Shown here one piece after another: positions 1-7,423 of a DNA stretch of 64,000 nucleotides. The notes beneath the pieces were generated by a model. It saw only the letters and a list, made by a program, of their open reading frames with translations. It was not told where the DNA came from and made no database searches. Both the position numbers and the translations under genes were made by a program. This DNA is from Alphaproteobacteria bacterium (lineage in GTDB: Bacteria > Pseudomonadota > Alphaproteobacteria > Sphingomonadales > Emcibacteraceae). The stretch is taken from assembly GCA_030428615.1 (NCBI GenBank), contig JAUIDN010000019.1, forward strand, positions 1-64,000, written 5' to 3'. Each line of letters begins with the position of its first letter. Within the stretch, counting starts at the first letter, position 1.

Positions 1-82
1 ACCAGATTGATTTTTAATTAATCCATCGAAACTTTCATCCACAAGGATATTTTATAGAAGTTCGCGTTAAATCAAACGAAAC

Positions 83-118
83 CTGACTGTCCGCTTTGGG
101 TCGGTTGCAGCCACTCAG
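83..118 (+). repeat. Dispersed intergenic palindromic repeat, copy 1
   Basis: Carries the core GTCCGCTTTGGGTCGG followed by a partly complementary arm (GCAGCCACTC). The same core recurs at 154-184 (reverse orientation), 2982-3016 and 5220-5253, always outside genes. The pattern is that of a short mobile or structural repeat family. Similar CTTTGGGTCGG elements are, to my recollection, scattered in intergenic DNA of many proteobacteria; their function is unknown. Confidence 0.7.
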
Positions 119-153
119 ATGGGTCTAGAAATGCCGAAAGTGATATTTATGGT

Positions 154-184
154 GACTGTCTGCTTCCGACCCAAAGAGGTCATT
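154..184 (-). repeat. Dispersed intergenic palindromic repeat, copy 2 (inverted)
   Basis: Read on the minus strand it gives the CTTTGGGTCGGAAGCAGACA core followed by GTC. It lies in inverted orientation about 35 bases from copy 1, so the pair could also form a larger stem in RNA or single-stranded DNA. Confidence 0.7.
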
Positions 185-237
185 CTCCTTCATTATATTC
201 AAGTATCCATTATTGCTGATTATTAATTAATTGATAG

Positions 238-273
238 TGTTCAAAAACGCACACCTTTGTCCGAAATCGAACA
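238..273 (+). promoter_or_regulatory. Tandem activator (UAS) sites for a sigma-54 enhancer-binding protein
   Basis: Two related 16-mers, TGTTCAAAAACGCACA (238-253) and TGTCCGAAATCGAACA (258-273), share the pattern TGTyCrAAAwCGmACA. Each is an imperfect palindrome (TGT...ACA) and their starts are exactly 20 bp apart, about two helical turns. They lie about 65-100 bp upstream of the sigma-54 promoter at 336-351, where NtrC-type activators bind. The match is seen in the sequence; the role as activator sites is inference. Confidence 0.6.
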
Positions 274-335
274 CCATTATAACTTAGTAAGGTGGCAAAT
301 CTTATTAAGAGATTGGTTTTAATGCATTAATTATC

Positions 336-351
336 TGGCACATTTATTGCT
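336..351 (+). promoter_or_regulatory. Sigma-54 (RpoN) promoter
   Basis: TGGCACATTTATTGCT matches the -24/-12 consensus TGGCAC-N5-TTGCW exactly, with the invariant GG (337-338) and GC (349-350) ten bases apart. Expected transcription start is near 361-363, about 50 bases before the ATG at 414. It points to activator-dependent expression of the permease gene. Confidence 0.8.
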
Positions 352-413
352 GTATATATGATGAATGTATAAGGAAAATACACTTTATGATAATATTACA
401 CTAGGGGGTAATA

Positions 414-2891
414 ATGCTATTCACAAACTATGTGATAATTGCGTGGCGAAATATTCTGCGACATCGGCTTTATTCTATGATTAATATCTTTGGCTTAGCT
501 GTTGGGATGGCAGCTTGTTTGCTTATCTTTTTATTTGTTAGATACGAAAGTAGTTATGATAACTGGCTGCCTGGTTCTGAAGATATTTACCGGGTAAATT
601 ACACCATGAATTTTAAAGCGGGTGAAGACTTTGTGGGCGCCGTAATACCAGGCATAACAAAGGCGATATTTGATCAAAGGTTTCCACAAATTGAGGCATC
701 GAGCAGATTTTTTAATTTTGATGCGATCATGACGCTTGGTAATGATACGTTCAAAGAAAGCGTTTGGGTGGCAGACCGTAATATATTCGATGTAATAGAG
801 CTTAATTTCGTTAAAGGGCAAAGTGAAAAAGTTTTTAACGACTTAAACACCATTGTTTTATCAGAAAAAATGGCTTTGAAATATTTTGGCGATCAATCCC
901 CCATTGGCGAAGTGTTTACACATACTCTTATCCAACCCGATGCGGAGGGTGAAGCGAACCATTTAACCCGTGATTATAAAGTGACAGGGGTTTTTGAAGA
1001 CATTCCTGAAAATAGCGAATTTAATTTTGAATTCATTTTTCCGCTTGATACGGATTATTTCCAATATGCGGGGCCTGTTAATACAAGATGGGACCAGACA
1101 TGGGGGTATTTATACCTTAAATTAATAGAGGGCACCGATCCGTCGATTATCAGTAGCCAATTGGAAGACCTTGTTGCGAAGAATGCACCCACAGATGATG
1201 ATAGAACGCCAAACGAAATTTTTGAACTTAGCCTCACTAATGTAACGGATATTCACCTTCAATCTGAAGGCCGAAGTAATGGCATCAAACCGATTGGTAG
1301 CATTACACAGGTTTATACATTCAGTGTGGTTGCTTTACTTATATTATTGATTGGCTGCTTTAATTTTATGAATTTATCAACAGCACGTTCACTTCAGCGA
1401 GCAAAAGAGATTAGCATGCGTAAAGTGCTGGGGGCCAACCGAGCACAGTTAATCAGGCAATTTCTTGGTGAAAACCTTGTTGTTGCATTAATTGGGCTTT
1501 TACTGGCAATTACAATGGTTGAACTTGTCCTGCCTAGTTTTAACGCAATGACTGGATTACCCCTTGATAAGGCATTTATGAAAGATCCCATGATTATTAC
1601 GGTTGGGATAGGATTGCTTTTCCTTATCGGTATTGTTGCGGGATTATATCCTGCCTTTTATTTAACAGCATTTCGCCCATCTGAAGTGCTGGCAAGTGGA
1701 AGTGCGGGTGGTCATCATAAAGGGGTTCGCTTTCGCAGCGCGCTAACAATCTTTCAGTTTTCAATTTCTATAGCCTTAATTATTTCTACGGCGGTAGTCT
1801 ACGGTCAAAATATATATAGTTTGACTAAAGATTTAGGGTATTCAAAAGAAAGTAAACTTATATTAGGCGGCTTATTTAATGGTGATTTGATTGGTAAAAA
1901 AGAAATCATAGCTGGTGAAATTGAACGCCTTAAAGGTGTCCGTGCGGTTAGTCTTTCCCGCTCTGTCCCTTCAGATATGACATCATGGTACAATGATTTT
2001 ACCTTAATGGATGTACCAAACGCAGAAAAAAAACAAATTACCGGCCTCTCCATTGATGATAAATTCTTTGATATTTATGATATTCCTATTCTTCATGGCC
2101 GAAATTTTGATTTGGGGCGCCAAAATGACAAAGTTATTCAAGTTGATACGGGTAAGGAAGCACCAATGGCTTCCGCTATTGTTAATGAATTAGCAGCACG
2201 GCAGTTGGGCTTCACAAACTCAGAAGACGCTTTAGGTAATGTGCTTATGGGTGATATTAAATATCAAATTGTTGGCATTGTATCTGACTTTCATTTTCAT
2301 TCAATGCGTCAACCGTTGCATGCTTTTGTTTATTTAAGTAATTCGCAGATGTTTAGTGCTTTAACTATTGATTATATGCCAGAAGCCGATTTGCAACAAT
2401 TACGCAGAGATATAAGCTCAATCTGGCAGGGCTTTGTTCCGGAATATGAACCACGGTTCTTTTTTCTTGAGGACCGCGTTGCAACTTTATACACTTCGGA
2501 TATAAAGCAGGGCCAGATGCTGCTGGCCTTTTCCATATTGGCGGTCTTTGTGGCGTGTTTGGGGCTTTATGGACTTGCCGCCTTCACCGCAGAGCAAAGA
2601 ACCAAAGAAATTGCAGTGCGTAAAGTTTATGGGGCAGGAGTTTGGGATATTGTTAAATTACTGTTGATGCAATTTTCAAAACCGGTTTTGATGGCAAATA
2701 TAATAGCATGGCCGATTGCGTGGTATTTAATGACGGACTATCTTAACGGTTTTACATTTAGGATTGATTTGGGAGTAGCGTATTTTGTTGGCACAGGAAT
2801 AATTGCATTATTGATTGCATGGGCCACAACTACAATGCATGCTATCAAAGCTGCTCAGACAAGCCCTGCTTTGATTTTAAAGGCGGAATAA
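414..2891 (+). CDS. FtsX/MacB-type ABC transporter permease
   Basis: Inner-membrane permease of the MacB/FtsX superfamily, 825 residues, the double-length form with two FtsX units. A first membrane helix (about 20-42) follows a typical N-terminus containing AWRNILRHRLYSMINIFGLA, then a periplasmic MacB_PCD domain (about 45-285), three helices (about 295-420), a further helix (about 445-465), a second periplasmic domain and three C-terminal helices (about 690-805). The paired signature 'REISMRKVLGA'-like (KEISMRKVLGANR) and 'KEIAVRKVYGAG' just after helices marks each FtsX domain. No ATPase gene is adjacent, so the partner MacB/LolD-like ATPase must be elsewhere. Family roles include lipoprotein, peptide or antibiotic export; substrate unknown. 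The start is preceded by AGGGGG. A sigma-54 promoter lies upstream, suggesting envelope-stress or signal-dependent expression. Confidence 0.85.
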   Translation: MLFTNYVIIAWRNILRHRLYSMINIFGLAVGMAACLLIFLFVRYESSYDNWLPGSEDIYRVNYTMNFKAGEDFVGAVIPGITKAIFDQRFPQIEASSRFFNFDAIMTLGNDTFKESVWVADRNIFDVIELNFVKGQSEKVFNDLNTIVLSEKMALKYFGDQSPIGEVFTHTLIQPDAEGEANHLTRDYKVTGVFEDIPENSEFNFEFIFPLDTDYFQYAGPVNTRWDQTWGYLYLKLIEGTDPSIISSQLEDLVAKNAPTDDDRTPNEIFELSLTNVTDIHLQSEGRSNGIKPIGSITQVYTFSVVALLILLIGCFNFMNLSTARSLQRAKEISMRKVLGANRAQLIRQFLGENLVVALIGLLLAITMVELVLPSFNAMTGLPLDKAFMKDPMIITVGIGLLFLIGIVAGLYPAFYLTAFRPSEVLASGSAGGHHKGVRFRSALTIFQFSISIALIISTAVVYGQNIYSLTKDLGYSKESKLILGGLFNGDLIGKKEIIAGEIERLKGVRAVSLSRSVPSDMTSWYNDFTLMDVPNAEKKQITGLSIDDKFFDIYDIPILHGRNFDLGRQNDKVIQVDTGKEAPMASAIVNELAARQLGFTNSEDALGNVLMGDIKYQIVGIVSDFHFHSMRQPLHAFVYLSNSQMFSALTIDYMPEADLQQLRRDISSIWQGFVPEYEPRFFFLEDRVATLYTSDIKQGQMLLAFSILAVFVACLGLYGLAAFTAEQRTKEIAVRKVYGAGVWDIVKLLLMQFSKPVLMANIIAWPIAWYLMTDYLNGFTFRIDLGVAYFVGTGIIALLIAWATTTMHAIKAAQTSPALILKAE

Positions 2892-2981
2892 ATTAATATT
2901 TTACCTAGTATAATGTTTTTCGCAGTTTCGCTGAGCAAATTAGCAAGCAATTGCTATTATGGATCAACTAAATAATTAGGG

Positions 2982-3016
2982 CAATGAACGTCTGCTTTGG
3001 GTCGGAAACAGACAGT
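2982..3016 (+). repeat. Dispersed intergenic palindromic repeat, copy 3
   Basis: Best-preserved copy: the arm CGTCTG, the core CTTTGGGTCGG and the complementary arm CAGACAG form a short hairpin. It sits about 90 bases downstream of the permease stop and could double as a transcript-end structure, although no T-tract follows. Confidence 0.7.
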
Positions 3017-3036
3017 CAAAAATTACATAAAGAAAT

Positions 3037-3072
3037 AGGCTAGGTACTCAGGGGGGGGGAGAATCCTAGCCT
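3037..3072. repeat. 8-bp inverted repeat with a G9 tract in the loop
   Basis: AGGCTAGG (3037-3044) and CCTAGCCT (3065-3072) are perfectly complementary and flank a 20-base loop holding nine consecutive G (3051-3059). There is no downstream T-run, so this is not a standard terminator. Homopolymer G tracts slip during replication, but no reading frame crosses this one. Function unknown. Confidence 0.4.
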
Positions 3073-3183
3073 TCCCACACTCAACTCTCCCGCTGAATTC
3101 CAGTCATGTTGATAGTGCGCGCCTTGAGCGACAGGGCAGTCAAGAGCTGCTAGCTTAAAGATACAAACATTAACGCCGCCATC

Positions 3184-3399
3184 ATGAGGCACGCTATCAA
3201 ATCGAATCCCTCCTTCACCATGATCATCATGATGGGTATCAAACGGCCACCATCATCATTAGAATGGACGAAAACCCAAAATTTGTTCATGATTATCAAA
3301 CGGAGTATTAGATATAAGTGCGTTGCTGCGGAGCTTGGTGCAAGTGCAGAAACCATTCGCCGCGGAATTAACTATCTAAACCCTGCCTTTTACGGATAG
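3184..3399 (+). pseudogene. Possible IS3-type transposase OrfA remnant
   Basis: A 71-codon frame whose C-terminal part reads KCVAAELGASAETIRR, resembling the helix-turn-helix of IS3-family OrfA proteins (typically SIAxKLGCSxETLRRWV). The N-terminal half has no recognisable content, the frame stops soon after the HTH-like stretch, and no OrfB or terminal inverted repeats are visible. I read it as a decayed insertion-sequence fragment between the permease and hipBA; it could also be a chance frame. Confidence 0.25.
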
Positions 3400-3476
3400 G
3401 TATAAGACGAACTGGATTTTGAAAGAATAATTTTTCATTTCGAAGATGCCGCGCATCCATTTTATTGGAAAATTCA

Positions 3477-3557
3477 CTTATCCTTAATAACATCAATGTA
3501 ATTTATACTTTACAATAACGCTATTTTTTGTTAATTATATTTAACATTAAGGATAAG
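3477..3557 (+). promoter_or_regulatory. Inverted-repeat operator of the hipBA operon
   Basis: CTTATCCTTAAT (3477-3488) and ATTAAGGATAAG (3546-3557) are perfect 12-base inverted copies separated by 57 bases of very AT-rich promoter DNA. The arms contain TATCC and GGATA, the same half-sites E. coli HipB recognises (TATCC-N8-GGATA), but spaced much wider. The right arm overlaps the Shine-Dalgarno AAGGA of the antitoxin gene, so bound HipB would cover both promoter and ribosome site. Autorepression is inferred. Confidence 0.65.
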
Positions 3558-3559
3558 TT

Positions 3560-3880
3560 ATGACAAAAAAATCCGTAACACTATCACCCACATTAAATGA
3601 TATTATGCTCTCTATTGGCGAAAACATTAAACTCGCCCGTTTGAGAAGAAAAATCACCACGGCAATGCTTGCGGAGCGCGCAGGTATTAGTCGCCCAACT
3701 TTAACAAAAGTTGAGAATGGTGAAAGCACGGTCTCTATGGGCGTCTATGCGAGCGTACTGTTTTGTTTAGGCCTTGAGAAAGATTTGCTTCACTTGGCCG
3801 CCGATGACCCCTTAGGAAGACGATTACAGGATGCTGAGTTAACCCATACAAAAGAACGTGTCGCAAAAAGGAAAAAATAA
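3560..3880 (+). CDS. hipB: HipB-like antitoxin, XRE-family HTH regulator
   Basis: 106-residue DNA-binding protein with one Cro/C1-type helix-turn-helix (about residues 18-72: IGENIKLARLRRKITTAMLA, then RAGISRPTLTKVENG), the normal size for HipB. In HipBA modules the antitoxin neutralises the HipA kinase and represses its own operon. The start at 3560 is preceded by AAGGATAAGTT, and the C-terminus is basic (HTKERVAKRKK), a tail likely to contact HipA or DNA. Its TAA stop overlaps the hipA ATG by one base (TAATG), indicating translational coupling. The segment is AT-richer than the core genes downstream and is flanked by dispersed repeats and a transposase-like remnant, consistent with horizontal acquisition. 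Confidence 0.85.
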   Translation: MTKKSVTLSPTLNDIMLSIGENIKLARLRRKITTAMLAERAGISRPTLTKVENGESTVSMGVYASVLFCLGLEKDLLHLAADDPLGRRLQDAELTHTKERVAKRKK

Positions 3881-5178
3881 TGACTGCGAAGCGTAAAGAA
3901 AGAAAACACATTCAAAAAGCAATCCAAGTCTGTGCTCATTGGGCTGGTTTAGATGAACCTGTCCTCATGGGCACTCTTTACGCTGCCCCCTCACGCGGTA
4001 AAGAAGTATTTTCATTTGAATATGATCAAACGTGGCTCAAATCCCCTCACCTCTTAGAGCTTGATCCTGATCTAAGATTATTCACAGGCCCTCAATATGC
4101 TCGCGAGGGCCATGATAATTTTGGTTTGTTTTTAGATTCTTCACCTGATCGCTGGGGCCGCGTATTAATGCAGCGCCGCGAAGCTCAGAAAGCACAAGTC
4201 GAAGCCCGCGAAATTCGCACACTTTATGAATCCGATTATTTACTCGGTGTTTATGATGGTCACCGAATGGGAGCATTGAGATTTCGGTTACCTGAGGATG
4301 GTCCCTTTTTAGATGATCAACAAAACCTGGCAGCCCCTCCTTGGACAAAACTACGCGAACTAGAATATGCAAGTCTTCAGTTGGAGAGCGATAATGCAGA
4401 GAAAGACGATGATTATCTCAAATGGTTAAGCATGCTAATTGCACCGGGTGGCTCACTTGGCGGAGCTCGCCCCAAAGCGAGTGTCCTTGATGATACTGGC
4501 CATCCTTGGATTGCTAAGTTCCCAAGCCGCAGAGACGAATACAATATCGGCAAATGGGAATATTTGACATACCAGTTGGCGCAAAATGCCGGGATTGAAA
4601 TAGCCACATCAGAAATTCGTAATTTTTCAGGAGGATATGACACATTCCTAACAAAGCGTTTTGATCGAACGGATAATGATGAACGTCTTCATTTTGCCTC
4701 TGCTATGACCTTACTTGGCAAGAAAGATGGTGATGGAAGCGATACGGGCGTAAGTTACTTGGATTTAGTGGATTTTATATTGCGCCATGGAGCGCGCGTG
4801 AGCACAGATCTTGAGCAATTATGGAGACGTATTGTTTTTTATACATGCGTATCCAATACAGACGATCATTTAAGAAACCACGGCTTTATTTTGTCAGATA
4901 GAGGATGGTTTTTGTCACCAGCTTACGACATCAACCCTGTAGCAACCGCAGGCGGACTATCTCTGAATATATCAAAAACTAACAATAGACAGGATCTAGA
5001 TCTTGTCATGAGCGTTGCACCTTATTTCCGTGTGAGTGATGAACACGCAAAGGAAGTAGTCAAAGAGATTTCTAACATTGTTCGATGTTGGCCGGATCTA
5101 GCAAAAGAACTGAATATTCCAGCTCGTGAAACCAATTTAATGAAGGGCGCATTTAAATTAGTTGGCAAACAAATTTAA
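3880..5178 (+). CDS. hipA: HipA-like serine/threonine kinase toxin
   Basis: 432-residue HipA family kinase (E. coli HipA is 440). Characterised HipA phosphorylates glutamyl-tRNA synthetase and induces dormancy; the target here is unknown. The N-terminal HipA subdomain holds DSSPDRWGRVLMQRRE (about residues 88-103). A loop GGSLGGARPKA (about 192) precedes the ATP-binding lysine in PWIAKFPS. The catalytic loop SNTDDHLRNHGFIL (about 325) carries the D and N/H residues of the HipA family, and LSPAYDINP follows as the metal-binding DFG-like segment. All key motifs are intact, so it should be active. It is coupled to hipB by a one-base overlap. The ATG at 3880 is the only start consistent with this coupling. 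Confidence 0.87.
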   Translation: MTAKRKERKHIQKAIQVCAHWAGLDEPVLMGTLYAAPSRGKEVFSFEYDQTWLKSPHLLELDPDLRLFTGPQYAREGHDNFGLFLDSSPDRWGRVLMQRREAQKAQVEAREIRTLYESDYLLGVYDGHRMGALRFRLPEDGPFLDDQQNLAAPPWTKLRELEYASLQLESDNAEKDDDYLKWLSMLIAPGGSLGGARPKASVLDDTGHPWIAKFPSRRDEYNIGKWEYLTYQLAQNAGIEIATSEIRNFSGGYDTFLTKRFDRTDNDERLHFASAMTLLGKKDGDGSDTGVSYLDLVDFILRHGARVSTDLEQLWRRIVFYTCVSNTDDHLRNHGFILSDRGWFLSPAYDINPVATAGGLSLNISKTNNRQDLDLVMSVAPYFRVSDEHAKEVVKEISNIVRCWPDLAKELNIPARETNLMKGAFKLVGKQI

Positions 5179-5219
5179 AGGGATTACCTCGCTTAATTAC
5201 TCAATATTTTGTCATCATC

Positions 5220-5253
5220 GAATGACTGCTTTGGGTAGTTAGCAGACACTCAC
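5220..5253 (+). repeat. Dispersed intergenic palindromic repeat, copy 4 (degenerate)
   Basis: GACTGCTTTGGGTAGTTAGC followed by AGACACTCAC is a diverged copy of the repeats at 83, 154 and 2982 (GGGTCGG has become GGGTAGT). It lies between the convergent hipA and beta-barrel genes. Confidence 0.55.
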
Positions 5254-5314
5254 AAAAAGCCAGTTTCAAGCAACAGCCCTCGATAATCTTATATTATCAC
5301 AAGATGTAATAGGC

Positions 5315-7423
5315 CTAAAAAATACTTCTGTAACCCACATATATGTAATTACCTATGGAAGATTGGGTGAGGTCCAAAACTGTTTCGTCACGCCATTCAA
5401 GACCGCCTTCAAATTCCAGAGACAGCCATTTCGCAACCCTGTAATCCAGCTTCATCGTTGGCCTAATGATAAGCCGTTTCGAACTAATCTGTTTGCCTTT
5501 TCTATAATCCAATCTCAAGCGGGGATTAATGCGAAGGAGTTTGCCTACGCGAAATCGGCTATTTAAATACAAACCAAATGTTTTATCACGTTCTCGGTCG
5601 TTAAACCTGATGCCAAAAATATGGCTATCGTTTTCTGCAATTAGATTACTACCCAACAGCTGGACATTTGTGTATAGCTCCGTTCCGGTGCCCGGAAAGC
5701 CGATCACACCTGCTGATGAAACCGTACCTTTTAAATCTGTTGCGGTGATATCGGCTGACAATCTAAATTGATCGTCAATGGCCTGGTTAATACCTGCGGT
5801 CAGGGTTTTAATAGCGGCTGTCCTATCAGCAGCAATGAGAAAAATTTCATCCTCAGTATATAGTGTGAATAAATCCGAAAGTTTTTCAACACCCTGACCC
5901 TGTATTGCATTTGTCGAGGTGAGAAGCGGGCTTTTGCGATAATCCATATTCAGATATATCGTAGTTTCAGGCGAAAGGACCCAGTTGGTATTGATCATGG
6001 CAAGATTTAGTTCTTTGAAATGTAGGTCATAATCAAGCATGGCAAAGAGTGTTTTTCCGTTATTGAAGTAATTGACTTCACCACCAACTGCCCTTCGGTC
6101 CAGCAGACTGCTATTTTTTTGCTCTATGAAATAAGTAGTAAAATCCCAATTTTCCGCCACATTTTCAAAATCAATACTGGCGCCATAAAATTTACGTTCG
6201 CTATTAATATTTGTTTGTCTGGATGACATAACCGGGTGACCATAAACGGCATTTATTTTAATATCGTCTGTTGCCTTTGCGCCCACATCGACACCGTCAA
6301 ACCTGCCAAGCACACCACCATTACTTTTGGACTGACGACCGATTTTTATCCCAGCACCATATTTTCGGTTCTGATAATCGACAAACAGGCGGCTCAATCT
6401 CTTTTTATTTTCCCGTCCTTCCAAAAAATCCGCCTGATGGCTGCCTACAAATTGAAATCTTACTTCACTATCTTCACTTCTCGATCTAACATTAATGTTG
6501 GCGTTGGTTGTCAGGTTTGAAACATTGGTTCTTTTTTCGCTATCCTTAGGGTTAATTTCGTCACGAAAATAAAATTGCGATAAACTGCCGTATACAGACG
6601 TTTCCCACGCACCCTTTTCCTTTTCTTCAGAGGGTGTATCCGTCTGCCTTAATTTCGGTCTCGCTTGTTGATCAGCAGTAATGAGCGCGGATAATCTTTG
6701 CCTTATACGCACGGCATCTTCACCATCCGGGTAAAGGGCTAAAAATTTTTCATATTCCGCTTTGGCGTGAGCAAGCTGATTGTTCCGCTGTCTCGCGAGC
6801 CCCAGATATTCAAGCGCCTGTTTATGGATGTCTCCGCTTGAATTGGCTTCTATTGTTGTGAGCAGTCGAATTGTGGTTTCATAATCCGCTCCCCGAAAAG
6901 CTGCCATCGCCTCACGGAGCAAGCCGGAATATTTTTGATACTGCTTTAGATCGTCATCTGCCATGCCGTCTTCATGTTTGATGCGTATAACGATTGAGCG
7001 TGCATCTTCAATACTTTCTACTTCGAAATTTGAATGACGATTAAACAAAAGTGTCAGAATTGGCCTAGAAATATCGCCGCTGCCCCAAAACATTTCCTGA
7101 AGCGAAAATGCCTTCGAGTGATCCCAGGTCAGGTCTGTTCTCGATGTTAATATTCTAACATCATCACTATCGATATTATTCTGTGAGTTTAACCTGAATT
7201 GAATTCGAAGGTTATCCCCCTGAGAACCCGGTATATGGCCTATGTACTGCATTGGAAACGAAAAATTTATTGTTACCTCAGTGGCCTCTGTGGTTTCATC
7301 AATAGTTACATTTTCAACAACGCGTGCATATGTTCTTTGCGCTGGCGCAAGTGTCATCATAACCAGACACGAAACGGACGCGATTAAACGTATAAAAAAC
7401 GGAAAAATGTTATAAACGCTCAA
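5315..7423 (-). CDS. TPR-containing outer-membrane beta-barrel protein of the cytochrome operon
   Basis: 702 residues, exported: a hydrophobic signal segment (about 8-33) precedes a periplasmic part. Residues about 40-150 are a beta-rich domain resembling the AMIN-like or 'N-terminal of TPR' modules. Residues about 155-250 hold TPR-like helices (RGADYETTIRLL, AEYEKFLALYPDGEDAVRIR). From about 275 to the end come alternating amphipathic strands typical of an outer-membrane barrel, finishing YVGYRSIF with a terminal phenylalanine as in BamA-assembled porins. No haem motif. It is last in an operon of two giant multihaem cytochromes and its ATG overlaps the upstream cytochrome stop by four bases. 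By analogy with porin-cytochrome complexes (MtrB with MtrA) it could be the sheath carrying a cytochrome through the outer membrane; it is not a recognisable MtrB homologue, so the role is inference. Confidence 0.7.
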   Translation of the reverse strand: MSVYNIFPFFIRLIASVSCLVMMTLAPAQRTYARVVENVTIDETTEATEVTINFSFPMQYIGHIPGSQGDNLRIQFRLNSQNNIDSDDVRILTSRTDLTWDHSKAFSLQEMFWGSGDISRPILTLLFNRHSNFEVESIEDARSIVIRIKHEDGMADDDLKQYQKYSGLLREAMAAFRGADYETTIRLLTTIEANSSGDIHKQALEYLGLARQRNNQLAHAKAEYEKFLALYPDGEDAVRIRQRLSALITADQQARPKLRQTDTPSEEKEKGAWETSVYGSLSQFYFRDEINPKDSEKRTNVSNLTTNANINVRSRSEDSEVRFQFVGSHQADFLEGRENKKRLSRLFVDYQNRKYGAGIKIGRQSKSNGGVLGRFDGVDVGAKATDDIKINAVYGHPVMSSRQTNINSERKFYGASIDFENVAENWDFTTYFIEQKNSSLLDRRAVGGEVNYFNNGKTLFAMLDYDLHFKELNLAMINTNWVLSPETTIYLNMDYRKSPLLTSTNAIQGQGVEKLSDLFTLYTEDEIFLIAADRTAAIKTLTAGINQAIDDQFRLSADITATDLKGTVSSAGVIGFPGTGTELYTNVQLLGSNLIAENDSHIFGIRFNDRERDKTFGLYLNSRFRVGKLLRINPRLRLDYRKGKQISSKRLIIRPTMKLDYRVAKWLSLEFEGGLEWRDETVLDLTQSSIGNYIYVGYRSIF

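Noticed and set aside
6236-6520. Small frames antisense to the outer-membrane barrel gene
   Set aside because: No ribosome site; explained by the opposite-strand gene.
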